Source of the DNA: Actinospica durhamensis | Lineage (GTDB): Bacteria > Actinomycetota > Actinomycetes > Streptomycetales > Catenulisporaceae | Length of the DNA stretch: 64,000 nt | Assembly: GCF_018139695.1 (NCBI RefSeq) | Contig: NZ_JAGSOG010000004.1 | Span: forward strand, 36,377-100,376 | Reading direction: 5' to 3' | Part shown: piece by piece, positions 18,101-27,285 of the stretch | Numbering within the stretch: the stretch's first letter is position 1 | Layout of the letters: the number at the start of each line of letters is the position of its first letter | Made by a program: the position numbers and the translations under genes | Notes under the pieces: model-generated | The model's database searches: none | What the model was told of the DNA's origin: nothing | The model's input: only the letters and a program-made list of their open reading frames with translations

Positions 18101-20156
18101 GGGGGTGCGGGCGCAGGATTTCCCGGTGGCCGTTGACTCTTCGAAGTTCGATCTGTCGTTGACGTTCCGGTCGCGGCGTGAGCCGGATGGTGCGCCGGGT
18201 GGGATCAGTGTCGTGTTGGAGTATGCGGTGGATCTGTTCGACCGCGGCACGGTGCAGGCGTTGGCGGGGCGGTTGGTCGCGTTGCTGGGGCAGTTCGCCG
18301 GAGACCCGGGGCTGCGGGTGGGTGAGGTGGAGCTGCTGACGGCGGCTGAGCGGGATCTGGTGGTCTCGGTGTGGAACGACACGGCGCGGGATGTGCCGGT
18401 GTCGGTGTTGTCGGAGTTGTTTGTGGGTCAGGCGGTGCGGTCGCCGGGTGCGGTTGCGGTGGAGTCGGGGGGTGTGTCGTGGTCGTATGGGGAGTTGGAT
18501 TCTCGTTCGAGTCGGTTGGCTCGGTTTTTGGTGGGGTTGGGTGTGGGGCCGGAGCGGTTGGTGGCGGTGGCGTTGCCGCGGTCGGCTGTGATGGTGGCTG
18601 CGGTGTTGGGTGTGGCGAAGGCGGGTGCGGCGTATCTGCCGGTGGATCCTGGGTATCCGGTTGATCGGATCGGGTTCATGCTCACCGACGCCGCCCCTAG
18701 CCTTGTGATCACCGACAGAGCCACCTCGGCGCGGCTGCCGGAAGTAGCGGGCGTGACCGTGGTGGTGCTCGACGATCCGCAGGTGGCTGAGGCCGTGGCG
18801 GATCAGTCCGCCGGGCCCGTGACTGATCGGGATCGGATCGCGCCGTTGCTGCCGGCGCATCCGGCTTACGTGATCTACACGTCGGGTTCGACCGGGCGGC
18901 CGAAGGGCGTGGTGGTCAGCCACCAGGGCCTGGCCAACCTGGCCGCGTTCATGGTCGACGTCTTGGCCGTCACCCCGCAATCCCGGGTGATCCAGCTCCT
19001 TTCGCTGAGTTTCGACATGTCATTGCTGGAACTGTTGTCGTCGTTGACCTCTGGGGCGGCGCTGGTCCTTCCCGAGCAGGGGCAACTGTCCGGGGCTGAA
19101 CTGGCGGACACGTTGCGCGAACTGCGGATCAGCCACGCGGTGGTGGCCCCGGCCGCCCTGACCGGGGCGGCATCCGAGAGCTTGTCGGAGCTGGAATGTC
19201 TGGTTGCCGGCGGTGAGGCTCTCCCGGGCGAGATGGTGGCCGAGTGGTCGGTGGGCAGGCGGATGTTCAACGCCTACGGCCCGACCGAGACGACGGTGTG
19301 CACGACGATCAGCGGGCCGCTGTCGGCAGACGGTACCCCGCCGATCGGGGGACCGAACTGGAACGTTCGGGCGTATGTGCTGGACGGCCGGTTGGCGGCG
19401 GTGCCGCCGGGGGTGTCGGGGGAGTTGTATCTGGCCGGCTCGGGTTTGGCGCGGGGGTATCTGCATCAGCCCGGGTTGACCGCGCAGCGGTTTGTGGCGT
19501 GTCCCTTCGGTGCCGGGGAGCGGATGTATCGGACCGGGGACTTGGTGCGTTGGCGCGGTGACGGGGAGCTGGAGTACCTCGGTCGGGCCGATGAGCAGGT
19601 GAAGATCCGCGGGTTCCGTATCGAGCCGGGGGAGATCGAGGCCGTCTTGGCCGCACAGCCCGGGGTGGCGCAGGCGGTGGTGGTGGTCAGGGAGGACCGG
19701 CCGGGGGACAAGCGTCTGGTGGGCTACCTCGTTCCGGTGCCGGGTGCTGGGGTGGATCCGGCCGGGATCCGGGCCGCAGCGGCCGAGGTGCTGCCCGGGC
19801 ACATGGTGCCGAATGCGGTGGTCGTGCTCGACGCACTGCCGCTGTCGCTCAACGGGAAGCTGGACCGTAAGGCCTTGCCCGCGCCGGACTACACCGCCGC
19901 CGGGGTCGGGCGTGGTCCGGCCACGCCGCTGGAGGAGCGCTTGTGCGAGCTGTTCGCCGAGGTCCTCGGAGTCGAGCGGGTCGGGGTCGAGGACAGCTTC
20001 TTCGATTTGGGCGGCCACTCACTGCTTGCCGCCACCATCGTCGCAAGGCTGGAAGATCAGTTCGGCATCACGATCAGCCTCTGGGACTTCGTGGCCGATC
20101 CGTCCGTCAGCGGCATCACCGGCCGGGCCCCGCTGCCCGCGACCGGACAGCCCTGA
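15159..20156 (+). CDS. NRPS, A-T-C-A-T
   Basis: A dimodular NRPS of 1,665 residues ordered A1 (about 20-505), T1 (Ser563), C (about 605-1030, HHITTDG from residue 745), A2 (about 1060-1545) and T2 (Ser1621). It begins with an adenylation domain and ends with a carrier domain; there is no epimerase, reductase or thioesterase. Specificity positions read by eye are about D-A-M-V-V-G-A-V-C-K for A1 and D-M-L-V-A-G-A-V-C-K for A2. Both suggest bulky hydrophobic or aromatic residues, with low certainty. The N-terminus repeats the NDTARDVP linker that normally follows a C domain, indicating internal duplication. The start chosen is the GTG at 15159 that overlaps the MbtH stop; an ATG at 15168 is the alternative. 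Codons are GT-rich, unlike flanking genes. Confidence 0.95.
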   Translation: MTEMSAQRTPDASVRNDTARDVPMTVLSELFVGQAVRSPGAVAVESGGVSWSYGELDSRSSRLARFLVGLGVGPERLVAVALPRSAVMVAAVLGVAKAGAAYLPVDPGYPVDRIGFMLADAAPGVLITDRATSARLPEVAGVTVVVLDEPQVAEAVAGESAGPVTDRDRIAPLLPAHPAYVIYTSGSTGRPKGVVVDHRGLESLAGYMVRTFGIGPESRVAQVASLSFDAAVMELLMALTSGAALVLPEPGQLSGEVLAEALNELRASHALVGPSVLAGAVPEQLPALECLLVGGEACPGEVVAEWSVGRRMFNAYGPTEATVCVTVSGPLSGNGGPPIGEPIWNTRAYVLNEFLEVVPPGVSGELYLAGPGLARGYLRQPGLTAQRFVACPFGSGERMYRTGDLARWRGDGELEYLGRADEQVKIRGFRIEPGEIEAVLAAQPGVAQAVVVVREDRPGDKRLVGYLVPVPGAGVDPAGVRAAAAEVLPGHMVPNAVVVLEALPLSVNGKLDRKALPVPDFAVGVGRGPATALEERLCELFAEVLAVERVGVEDSFFDLGGHSLLVARLISRVRSVLGVELGIQAVFDRPSVELLAGSVEKAGAAWPALERGVRPERLPLSFAQQRLWLLDQIEGPSTTYNVPLAWRLRGKLDPVALAAAFGDLVRRHESLRTVFPVVDGQPYQQVIAAEQAVPEFAVVRTEEAGLIELTAQASQHRFDLATELPVRAWLFEVDVDEHVLVILMHHITTDGWSMGVLLQDLGQAYEARLAGGAPGWGELPVQYADYTLWQRGLLGGDQDRGSVLSRQSAYWASALAGLPEQLDLPFDRPRPARPSYRGGQFEVDVDGELHRALVELARGHGVTLFMVLQAGLAVLLSRSGAGTDIPIGVPVAGRGGDEGLHRLVGFFVNTLVLRTDVSGDPSFAELLGRVRDVDLAGFAHQDVPFERVVEVLNPVRSPSRHPLFQVMLGSDEEAGREWGVPGVRAQDFPVAVDSSKFDLSLTFRSRREPDGAPGGISVVLEYAVDLFDRGTVQALAGRLVALLGQFAGDPGLRVGEVELLTAAERDLVVSVWNDTARDVPVSVLSELFVGQAVRSPGAVAVESGGVSWSYGELDSRSSRLARFLVGLGVGPERLVAVALPRSAVMVAAVLGVAKAGAAYLPVDPGYPVDRIGFMLTDAAPSLVITDRATSARLPEVAGVTVVVLDDPQVAEAVADQSAGPVTDRDRIAPLLPAHPAYVIYTSGSTGRPKGVVVSHQGLANLAAFMVDVLAVTPQSRVIQLLSLSFDMSLLELLSSLTSGAALVLPEQGQLSGAELADTLRELRISHAVVAPAALTGAASESLSELECLVAGGEALPGEMVAEWSVGRRMFNAYGPTETTVCTTISGPLSADGTPPIGGPNWNVRAYVLDGRLAAVPPGVSGELYLAGSGLARGYLHQPGLTAQRFVACPFGAGERMYRTGDLVRWRGDGELEYLGRADEQVKIRGFRIEPGEIEAVLAAQPGVAQAVVVVREDRPGDKRLVGYLVPVPGAGVDPAGIRAAAAEVLPGHMVPNAVVVLDALPLSLNGKLDRKALPAPDYTAAGVGRGPATPLEERLCELFAEVLGVERVGVEDSFFDLGGHSLLAATIVARLEDQFGITISLWDFVADPSVSGITGRAPLPATGQP
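15232..15512 (+). repeat. 281-bp perfect direct repeat, copy 1 (A1 N-terminus)
   Basis: Identical base for base to 18403-18683, 3,171 bp away, encoding the N-terminal part of the first adenylation domain. Divergence starts abruptly on both sides. Further long identical stretches lie near the 3' ends of the A domains (about 16400-16560 and 19570-19750). Confidence 0.92.
18403..18683 (+). repeat. 281-bp perfect direct repeat, copy 2 (A2 N-terminus)
   Basis: Partner of 15232-15512. The substrate-pocket segments that follow differ between the modules while the flanking scaffold is identical. This is the pattern expected from recent duplication, gene conversion or subdomain exchange. Confidence 0.92.
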
Positions 20157-20187
20157 CCCAACCGCACGCTCGGAGGAGGGAGGAACG

Positions 20188-21255
20188 ATGAATGACCTGG
20201 TCGCCAGCGGGGTCACGCTTTACTCGATCTGTCGCTCGAGCGTGGGGCACGACGAGCAGCAGCACCTGCGCAGGTTGCGGGAAATCGCCGGCTGGGTCGA
20301 GGACGCCGGCTACCGCGGCGCCCTGATCTACAGCGACAACACCTCGATCGATCCCTTGATGGCGGCCCATGCGGCCATCGCGAACACCGACAGCTTCGTG
20401 CCGCTCGTTGCCATCCAGCCGATCGATCTGAGCCCGTTCGCGCTGGCCAGGGCGGTGTCATCGCTGGCGCACCTGTACGGCAGGCGGATCGACATCAACT
20501 TCGTCAGCGGCGGGTTCAGCCGTGATCTCGCCGCCCAGGGCGACACCGCGTCGCACGACGCCCGGTACGGGCGGCTCACCGAGTACGCGACGGTCGTCAG
20601 GGAGCTGCTCACCGGCGGCATGGTCAACTTCGCGGGAGAGTACTACAACTTCCGCCGGGCTCGGCTCAGCGCCCCGGTGCCTCCCGACCTGTTCCCGACG
20701 TCCTACGTGTCCGGCTCGTCGCCGGCCTGCCTGCGGGCGGGCGAGGAGTTGGGCGTCACCCAGCTCTCGTTCCCGTTGCCGCCGCAGGAGCACGTCGGTC
20801 CGGATGCCCCGAAGTCCAGATTCGGCAGGGGCATCAGTGTGGGCATCATCGCGCGGGAGGACTCGGCCGAGGCGTGGCGGATCGCGCACCAGCGGTTTCC
20901 GGCCGATCCGGAGGGGGCCACCCGAATGAAGCTGCTCATTTCCGCCGGCACGTCGTCCTGGCAGCCTCAGCTCGCTTCCGTGTCCCTTCCCGACCAAGCG
21001 CCGGGACAGACGTACTGGCTGGTGCCCTTCCGGTACCACCACACGTTCTGCCCCTACCTGGTCGGGGACTACGACGAGGTGGCACAGGCGCTGACGACGT
21101 ACCTCAACGGCGGCATCCGCACGTTCGTACTCGATATTCCGACCGAGCCGGAAGATCTGTGGAGCGCACGAATCGCGATTGAGCGCGCCGTCGCAGCCAT
21201 GGACGCAGCAGGGTCGAGACCGCACGCCACTGCCGGAATGGATGACAACACATGA
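20188..21255 (+). CDS. Luciferase-like (LLM) flavin monooxygenase
   Basis: A 355-residue bacterial-luciferase-like, FMNH2-dependent monooxygenase of the SsuD/alkanesulfonate type, with recognisable LINFVSGGF-like (DINFVSGGF) and YVSGSSP segments. GGAGGAGGGAGG precedes the ATG at 20188. The stop overlaps the start of the next gene (ATGA). LLM proteins within NRPS operons are frequently fused or paired with carrier-bound substrates and perform hydroxylation or oxidative decarboxylation. Its position between an A-T-C-A-T NRPS and a free-standing C enzyme suggests oxidation of the carrier-bound product before transfer. That role is inference; family is secure. A reduced-flavin source is needed and none is adjacent. 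Confidence 0.92.
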   Translation: MNDLVASGVTLYSICRSSVGHDEQQHLRRLREIAGWVEDAGYRGALIYSDNTSIDPLMAAHAAIANTDSFVPLVAIQPIDLSPFALARAVSSLAHLYGRRIDINFVSGGFSRDLAAQGDTASHDARYGRLTEYATVVRELLTGGMVNFAGEYYNFRRARLSAPVPPDLFPTSYVSGSSPACLRAGEELGVTQLSFPLPPQEHVGPDAPKSRFGRGISVGIIAREDSAEAWRIAHQRFPADPEGATRMKLLISAGTSSWQPQLASVSLPDQAPGQTYWLVPFRYHHTFCPYLVGDYDEVAQALTTYLNGGIRTFVLDIPTEPEDLWSARIAIERAVAAMDAAGSRPHATAGMDDNT

Positions 21256-22640
21256 CCCTTGAACAGCAGGTTCCGAGCACGGGTGACGCAGGGGCCAGCC
21301 GTCCGCTTTCGGCCAGCGAGGAATTCCTCTACGCCTTCGACCGTGGCGATGATGTCGGCGTCTTCGGCCCGAGGATGATCATCTCCGCCGGTTGGCGTGT
21401 TCACGGGCAATTGGACATGACGATCGTGCAGCTCGCGCTGGACGATGTCGTCGCTCGGCATGAGGCGCTGCGTACCACCATCATCAGGGACACCGACGTC
21501 CCTTATGCCCGCATCAGCCCGCCGAGCCCGGTGTCCTTCACGGTCCTCGACCTTCCGTCGTCAGCCGGGCCGGCCGACCGCGAGCGCCTGGCGCACGAAT
21601 TCCACAACGAGGTCGACCGGACCGCCAGGCTCGCCGCCACGGAAACGCCGTTGCTGCAGGTCGCGCTGGGACGATTCGACGACGATGATGCCGTGCTCGT
21701 GCTGGCCGCCAATCACGTGGTCAGTGACGGCTGGTCGATGCAGGTGATGATGCGCGACTTCGCCATCTGCTATGCGACCCGGCGCGGGCTGCCCGCACCC
21801 GAGCTGCCGGTCATGCGCCAGTACGGCGAGTACGCCGACTGGCAGCGGCAGGCCGGCCGCGGCGAACACGCGGCGATCGCGCGCGAGTACTGGCGGGCCA
21901 AGCTGGCGGGCGGGCATATCATCACCCTCCCCAGCGACCGGCCTGGGCGCCCGGGCGTCCCGCCGGTCTATTCGGTGTACCGGTTCCCGATCGACCGGGA
22001 GCTGGCCGACGGCGCCGCCTCACTGGCCAAGTCGCTCAACAGCTCGCCGTTCATGATTTTCTATACCTGTTTCACCTTGTTCCTGTACCGCAGGACGAAC
22101 GAGCGTGACATCCTCTCGCCGATCATCACGTCCGGGCGTACAGAGCCCGGTTTCGACCACACGGTGGGAGTGCTGTTCAACTTCCTGCCGATCCGGACCG
22201 ACCTGTCGGGCTGTGTGACCTTCACCGACCTGGTGAACCGGAACCGGGCCGCGTTGCTCGAGGCGTACTCCTACGAGCTGCCGTTCAACGAGATCATCGC
22301 CCAGGCCGACGTGGAAATGATGCGTGGCCCGACCAGGAGTGAGCACAGCGTCGTCACCACGTTCCAGGTTTCCCAGTTCCCGCCGGAATCGGAGGCGGAG
22401 GGCATCGGCGATATCCGCTATACGGCGCTCCGTCGAAGCCTGATCTCCTCGCTCGACACCTCGGAGATCCCGGACGGCGTCCTGTGGGACTTCGACCTCG
22501 ACGAGGCCGGGGACGTGGCGGGGCTCGTGAAGTTCAACAGCCTTGAAATCGATCAGTCGACCATCGTCGCGATGGTCGACGAGTACCGGGAGTTGCTGCA
22601 CGCCTCGCTCACGGCCCCGGATTCGGCATTGCCGCATTAG
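21252..22640 (+). CDS. Second free-standing condensation enzyme
   Basis: A 462-residue stand-alone condensation-domain protein. The active-site motif reads NHVVSDG (from residue 154). The first histidine of HHxxxDG is replaced by Asn, but the catalytic second histidine, Asp and Gly remain, as in many active C-superfamily members. It overlaps the LLM monooxygenase by 4 bp and is the last gene before a strong hairpin terminator. Because the NRPS lacks a thioesterase, this enzyme may release the peptidyl group by transfer to a free nucleophile, for example onto an enediyne or sugar hydroxyl (inference). It is only distantly similar to the first free-standing C protein at 4490-5818, so the two probably act on different substrates. 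Confidence 0.92.
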   Translation: MTLEQQVPSTGDAGASRPLSASEEFLYAFDRGDDVGVFGPRMIISAGWRVHGQLDMTIVQLALDDVVARHEALRTTIIRDTDVPYARISPPSPVSFTVLDLPSSAGPADRERLAHEFHNEVDRTARLAATETPLLQVALGRFDDDDAVLVLAANHVVSDGWSMQVMMRDFAICYATRRGLPAPELPVMRQYGEYADWQRQAGRGEHAAIAREYWRAKLAGGHIITLPSDRPGRPGVPPVYSVYRFPIDRELADGAASLAKSLNSSPFMIFYTCFTLFLYRRTNERDILSPIITSGRTEPGFDHTVGVLFNFLPIRTDLSGCVTFTDLVNRNRAALLEAYSYELPFNEIIAQADVEMMRGPTRSEHSVVTTFQVSQFPPESEAEGIGDIRYTALRRSLISSLDTSEIPDGVLWDFDLDEAGDVAGLVKFNSLEIDQSTIVAMVDEYRELLHASLTAPDSALPH

Positions 22641-22667
22641 GAATGCGGTCAGTCAGACGGAAAGGAC

Positions 22668-22702
22668 GGCCGGCCGACGGCGTGGGACCACGTCGGCCGG
22701 CC
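22668..22702 (+). terminator. Terminator of the MbtH-NRPS operon
   Basis: A perfect 12-bp stem (GGCCGGCCGACG and its complement) with an 11-nt loop begins 28 bp after the condensation-enzyme stop. No U-tract. Confidence 0.8.
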
Positions 22703-22858
22703 ATCGTCGTCCACTGAGGCGGGTGAGGCGTTCGGCGGCCTGAGATGGCGGCCGTTGTCAGCAGCACTCGGCCGACACAGCGGATCCGGGTATGTCGTCA
22801 TTACGCGTCGGCCCGTGACACGCTAATTTGGGTATCCCAAGCAGCAGAGGAGATGCCC

Positions 22859-23440
22859 ATGGGCTCGGTGGTCATGTACGGCTCGGTGTCAGTGGACGGT
22901 TTCGTGGCGGACGAGAAGGACCAGCCCGGACCGCTGTTCGATTGGTTGACGTCCGGTGACGTCCCGTTGGACGAGAGCGGCGAGCTGAAGGTATCGCAGG
23001 AGTCGTATGACCACACCCGGTCGTATTGGAATTCGATCGGGGTGACCGTGGTCGGCCGTCACGTCTTCGACATGACGGACGGCTGGGATGGGACGCCTCC
23101 GAGTGGGATCGAGCATGTGGTGGTCGTGACACACCGGCCGCAGCCGGAGGGTTGGGACCCTGAGGCGCCGTTCCATTTCGTCGAGGGCGTCGAGGCGGCC
23201 CTGGCCAAGGCACAGGAGCTTGCGGGCGACCGTATCGTCGAGGTCGCGGCCGGTGAAGTCGGTGGGCAGGTGCTTGCCGCGGGTCTGGTCGACGAAGTGC
23301 GTATGGATGTCGTACCCGTGGTGTTCGGGTCCGGCAAGCGCTTTTTCGGATTGGTCGACGTGCAGCACCTGTTGGAGGACCCTGAAGTGACGATCCAGGG
23401 CAACCGGGTCCTTCACCTGCGTTATCGGGTGCGTCGTTGA
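22859..23440 (+). CDS. Dihydrofolate reductase / RibD C-terminal-family protein
   Basis: A 193-residue protein of the RibD C-terminal/dihydrofolate reductase superfamily. It opens with MGSVVMYGSVSVDGFVAD, has VVVGRHVFDM in the middle and the ILxAGLVDEVRMDVVPVVFGSGKRFF-like block at the end. These are common stand-alone NADPH reductases of unknown substrate in actinomycetes. The ATG at 22859 is preferred over that at 22853 because GAGGAG lies 6 nt upstream of it. It follows the NRPS terminator and is likely a separate transcription unit. A second, quite different member is at 39386. No clear biosynthetic role; a housekeeping-type gene at the border of the NRPS block is most likely. Confidence 0.88.
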   Translation: MGSVVMYGSVSVDGFVADEKDQPGPLFDWLTSGDVPLDESGELKVSQESYDHTRSYWNSIGVTVVGRHVFDMTDGWDGTPPSGIEHVVVVTHRPQPEGWDPEAPFHFVEGVEAALAKAQELAGDRIVEVAAGEVGGQVLAAGLVDEVRMDVVPVVFGSGKRFFGLVDVQHLLEDPEVTIQGNRVLHLRYRVRR

Positions 23441-23624
23441 CCGATCCGAGCGCGTGCGCGAGGAAGTCTCCCGTGGATGACGATGCAAGATCGTGCCTCC
23501 GGCTGCGTGTGCACAGGCCGGAGGCCATTGCGCGGGGCCGCCGCGCGGCGGGACGCGGCCGGCCTCGCAAGCGCAGGTGACAAACCCGGCGACGGCGAAC
23601 GGTGCTCTCGAGATACTGGTCGCC

Positions 23625-24389
23625 ATGGATGAGGTCGAGGTCGTCGTCGCCCATTCCGAGCGAGCGACTCTGCGCGTCGGCGATGTGTTCCTGAAGGTGG
23701 ACGCCGACCAGGCGCGCCTGGACGTCGAGGTCGAGGCGATGGCCCTGGCGCCGGTCCCGACGCCGGAGGTTTTGTGGCGCAAGCCTCCTGCGCTCGCGCT
23801 CGCCGCGCTCCCGGGGACGGCGCTCGGCCGCTTGGGCGAGCCGTCGAGCGCGTCGCCGGCGGTGTGGGCCGCGGCGGGTGCTGCCATCCGGAGGTTGCAC
23901 GATGCACCGTTGCCGCCCTGGCCCGGCCATGGCCTCCAGGAGTTGGCATCAGGCCTGGACGGCGAGTGCGAGTGGCTCCTGACGAACGGCGTCCTACCCG
24001 CCGACCTGATCGCCCGCAACCGCAAGGTCGCCGAGGCCGCGCTGCGGCCGTGGACTCCGGTGTTCGCGCACGGCGACCTGCAGATCACCCACGTGTTCGT
24101 CGACGGTGACGAGATCACCGGCATCATCGACTGGTCCGAGGCGGGTCCGGGTGATGCCCTGTTCGACCTCGCCATCTTGACGCTCGGACACGAGGAGCAT
24201 CTCGGCGACGTCGTCGCCGGCTACGGCATGGATGTCGACCTCGACGTGATCCGCGGGTGGTGGTCGCTGCGAAGCCTGCTGGCGGCCCGCTGGCTGATCG
24301 AGCACGGCTTCGACCCGTCCGCGCCGGGCTGCGAGTTCGACGTGCTCAGATCCGCCGCGAGGCTGTACGGACCCGACGGCCACGAGTAG
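23625..24389 (+). CDS. APH-family phosphotransferase-like protein
   Basis: A 254-residue aminoglycoside phosphotransferase/choline-kinase-fold protein. The catalytic loop reads HGDLQITH, in which the usual Asn of HGDxxxxN is a His, followed by the metal-binding IIDWSEAGPGD. An N-terminal lobe segment (RVGDVFLKVD) carries the likely ATP-binding lysine. Substrate is unknown: sugar, aminoglycoside or other hydroxyls are possible, and it could contribute to resistance. The start is uncertain; the ATG at 23625 is used, and an in-frame GTG at 23578 is possible. Neither has a strong ribosome binding site. It is convergent with the sugar gene pair downstream. The His substitution may alter activity. 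Confidence 0.82.
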   Translation: MDEVEVVVAHSERATLRVGDVFLKVDADQARLDVEVEAMALAPVPTPEVLWRKPPALALAALPGTALGRLGEPSSASPAVWAAAGAAIRRLHDAPLPPWPGHGLQELASGLDGECEWLLTNGVLPADLIARNRKVAEAALRPWTPVFAHGDLQITHVFVDGDEITGIIDWSEAGPGDALFDLAILTLGHEEHLGDVVAGYGMDVDLDVIRGWWSLRSLLAARWLIEHGFDPSAPGCEFDVLRSAARLYGPDGHE

Positions 24390-24468
24390 TCCCCAGGGCT
24401 TCCCACGGGGTGTGTGGCGCAGTCGCCGCCGGCAGATGATCGGACGGACCCACTCTTGTCGGGAGTCC

Positions 24469-25461
24469 TCAAGCACCACTGTCGGGGAGGGCGAGCCACC
24501 AGGGATTGTCGCGGGCCCAGGCGATGGTCTGGGCGAGCCCGTCCTTGAGGGTGGTGGTGGGGTTCCAGCGCAGCAGCGTGCGGGCTTTGGTGTTGTCCGG
24601 GATGCGGCGGTTGAGGTCCTCGTAGGCCTGCCCGAGGGTGGCCTGGGTGTCGACATAGCTGATCGGCGCGCTGGGAGGCCCGGCCAGCTCGGAGATGAGC
24701 CTGATGGTGTCGCCGACGGTGGTTTCGGTCATGCTTCCGACATTGAACGCCTCACCGATGGCGGCGGGGTGGTCGGCGGCGAGCAGGGTCGCGCCGACGG
24801 CGTCCTGGACGTACGTGAAGCTTCGAGTCTGATCGCCCGTGTCGTAGACGACCAGCGGGCGCCCGTTGAGTGCCCGATGGACCGAGCGGCTGACGATGAA
24901 GCCCGGGCGTTGACCGCCGCCGTAGACGTTGAAGTAACGAACAATGGTCGCCTGTAAGCGGCGTTGTCGCACGAACCCGAAGGTGAGGTGCTCGGCGAGG
25001 GCCTTGCTGGAGGAATAGGCCCAGCGGTCCGCGGCGGTGGAGCCCAGGACTCGGTCGTCGTCCTCGCGCCAGGGCACGGACGGGTTCTTGCCGAACACCT
25101 CGCTGGTGCTGGCGATCACGACCTTGGCGCCGACCCCGCTGGCCAGGTCGAGCACGTTGCGGGTTCCCATGAGGTTGACGTCGATGACTTCCAGCGGCCG
25201 CGCAAGGTACTGGTCGACGCCGACCATGGCGGCAAGATGGAACACCACGTCCACCCCGTCGGTGACGGCGCGCCGCAGCGCGGCGGTGTCCAGGACGTCG
25301 CCCTCGAGGTAGCGGGCATGCTGACGGGCGAGCTTCTGGTGCGGCGGCGGCGGCGTCCGGTCGAGGATGGTCACCTCGTCGCCCCGGGAAATCAGCCGCT
25401 CCACAAGGTGACCGCCGATGAAGCCGCAGCCACCGGTGACCACGACGCGGGACGCGCTCAT
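24469..25461 (-). CDS. NAD-dependent sugar epimerase/decarboxylase, probable UDP-glucuronate decarboxylase
   Basis: A 330-residue extended SDR acting on a nucleotide sugar. Signs are the NAD motif GGCGFIGGH, catalytic Ser in STSEVFG, YSSSK, and the RSFTYVQD block near residue 215 that resembles the RSFxYVDD of UDP-xylose synthases. It overlaps the UDP-glucose dehydrogenase gene by 4 bp as the second gene of a two-gene operon. By analogy with the CalS8/CalS9 pair of calicheamicin biosynthesis it most likely decarboxylates UDP-glucuronate to UDP-xylose or the 4-keto-pentose. A C4 epimerase role is the alternative. The pair points to a pentose-derived sugar, compatible with the C-methyltransferase divergent from it. 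Confidence 0.9.
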   Translation of the reverse strand: MSASRVVVTGGCGFIGGHLVERLISRGDEVTILDRTPPPPHQKLARQHARYLEGDVLDTAALRRAVTDGVDVVFHLAAMVGVDQYLARPLEVIDVNLMGTRNVLDLASGVGAKVVIASTSEVFGKNPSVPWREDDDRVLGSTAADRWAYSSSKALAEHLTFGFVRQRRLQATIVRYFNVYGGGQRPGFIVSRSVHRALNGRPLVVYDTGDQTRSFTYVQDAVGATLLAADHPAAIGEAFNVGSMTETTVGDTIRLISELAGPPSAPISYVDTQATLGQAYEDLNRRIPDNTKARTLLRWNPTTTLKDGLAQTIAWARDNPWWLALPDSGA

Positions 25462-26852
25462 CGCCCGACCCCCCGATAGTGGTAGCCCAGCGCCCGCAGC
25501 GAGGCGATCGTCTCACGGGAGTAGTACGCCCGGCCGTCCAGGATCAGACATCCCGGCGCCACCGGGAGCGCTGCGAAATCGAGATCCTCGAACTCCCGGT
25601 GCAACGCCAGTACCGCGATACAGTCTGCCCCCGCCACCGCATCGTGCAGGCTCGCCGCCTGCGCCCGGCCGAACAGCCTGCGCGCTTCGTCCGTGTCCAC
25701 CAGCGGGTCGTAGATGCTCACCTCGGCGCACGCGCCTGCCAGGGACGCCACCGCCTCCACGGTCGGTGTGGCCCGCAGGTCCCCGGTGTTGTTCTTGAAC
25801 GCCAGCCCCAGCACGGCCACCTTCGACGTGGCAGGGTCCTTACCGAGCTTGGTGAGCTCATCGATGGCCAGCTGCGCGGTGTACTCCGGCATGCTGGCAT
25901 TCACCCGCCTGCCCGCCGGCGCGGTCAGGATCTCCAGACCCCGCTCCCGCGCCGAGTGCCACACCATCCACGGATCCTTGGTCAGACACGACCCACCGAC
26001 ACCCACGCTCGGCAACAGGATGTTCACCTGGCCTTTTCCCTTGGGGATCGAGTTCGCGGCGGTAATCACGTCCAGCACATCCACATCGAACAGCGCCGAG
26101 TACTTGGCCAGCTCGTTACCCAACGCGATGTTCAGATCAATCCACCAATTGTCGGCCAACTTCACAATCTCCGCGGCCTCCAACGAGTCCATCACCATGA
26201 CCTCGACCCCTAGCGATGAACGCCAGAACTCCGCCGTATCCTGCGTACTGTCGTCATTCAAACCGCCGACGACGATCGGGAACGACCGCAACTCCGCCAA
26301 GGCCGCGCCCTCCGCCAACCGTTCCGGAGTGAACGCCAGGCCGAAATCGACCCCGCCGATCAGCCCGCTGTCTTGTAACAACGGCAGCACCAGACCGCGA
26401 GTGGTCCCCGGCGGCACGGTGCTCTTCAACACCAGCAACTGGCCCGGACGAATATGGCTGCTCAACTCCAGACATGCACCGCGCAGCTGTTCCTCGGCGA
26501 GCGAACCATCCTCGAGGACAGGCGTGCCCACCGTGATGAGCACGACATCGACATCCCTCACCAGCGCATAGTCGGTCGTCGCCCGCAACCGGCCGGCAGC
26601 CACTGCGCCGGCCATCAATTCGGCGAGCCCTTCCTCCTCGAGCCGACAGTGGCCGGCGTTGATCTCCTCGACAAGGCGCGGGTTCGCGTCCACGCCGACC
26701 ACATCCAGGCCACGAGCAGCCAATGTCGCGGCGACACACGAACCGACGTAGCCCAGGCCGATGACCGCTACCCGGAGATCTTCGCCATCGTGTGGAAGGG
26801 GAATTCGCGCTCCACTCCCGCCAGGTACCACTCCGCGATCTCCAATCCTCAT
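25458..26852 (-). CDS. UDP-glucose/GDP-mannose dehydrogenase family protein
   Basis: An approximately 464-residue nucleotide-sugar 6-dehydrogenase. The Rossmann motif VIGLGYVGSCVA starts about residue 25, the central domain contains the catalytic cysteine in GVGGSCLTKDP, and the C-terminal UDP-binding domain contains VLGLAFKNNTGDLR. It oxidises a UDP-hexose to the uronic acid, here the first step of a pentose pathway with the overlapping decarboxylase-like gene. The start is uncertain: ATGs lie at 26852 and 26867, and GAGGAG abuts the latter, too close for it and too far for the former. A GTG further in is also possible. It is divergent from the C-methyltransferase gene. Confidence 0.92.
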   Translation of the reverse strand: MRIGDRGVVPGGSGARIPLPHDGEDLRVAVIGLGYVGSCVAATLAARGLDVVGVDANPRLVEEINAGHCRLEEEGLAELMAGAVAAGRLRATTDYALVRDVDVVLITVGTPVLEDGSLAEEQLRGACLELSSHIRPGQLLVLKSTVPPGTTRGLVLPLLQDSGLIGGVDFGLAFTPERLAEGAALAELRSFPIVVGGLNDDSTQDTAEFWRSSLGVEVMVMDSLEAAEIVKLADNWWIDLNIALGNELAKYSALFDVDVLDVITAANSIPKGKGQVNILLPSVGVGGSCLTKDPWMVWHSARERGLEILTAPAGRRVNASMPEYTAQLAIDELTKLGKDPATSKVAVLGLAFKNNTGDLRATPTVEAVASLAGACAEVSIYDPLVDTDEARRLFGRAQAASLHDAVAGADCIAVLALHREFEDLDFAALPVAPGCLILDGRAYYSRETIASLRALGYHYRGVGR

Positions 26853-27285
26853 ACCGATGGGGATCATCTCCTCGGTCTCGACCCGGAACAGGCCTCTGAT
26901 ATGTGATGGAAGCGGAGCCGAACGGCCATTCTCAAGAATCGGCCTCGACGCCCCGTGGCTTGGCGAAGTTGAACCGTTGCGCGAGCTGGTTCGAAGCCGA
27001 ACCGCGTCCACGCCACCTTCTTCCTGGCATCGTCACAGTTGATGGGGCGGCGCCGCATCTCCTGGGTTGCCTGACGGAAAAGCGATCGCATCCCCGTCCG
27101 GACACGGCAATCCACGAGATGTCGCGCCGGCCCGAACGACGGATAATTCGACTGCGGAGCGGAGGCAATTGTTCGGCTGTGATGACGAGGCGAAACGAAA
27201 CAACGTCAAGAAGGTGTTGCATTGTTACCCGCCCTCGAACGGCGGCCCCTGCAGTAGTGACGCCCAGGTTAGGCGGGAATTTCTC
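26853..27285. promoter_or_regulatory. Divergent promoter region between the sugar genes
   Basis: About 430 bp separating the UDP-glucose dehydrogenase pair from the C-methyltransferase. It presumably carries both promoters. I see no clear hexamers, palindrome or small gene. Confidence 0.45.

Noticed and set aside
14757..20018. Very long minus-strand open frames antisense to the NRPS and flanking genes
   Set aside because: They encode His/Arg/Pro-rich low-complexity sequence without domain motifs and arise because the GC- and GT-rich sense codons avoid stops on the other strand.
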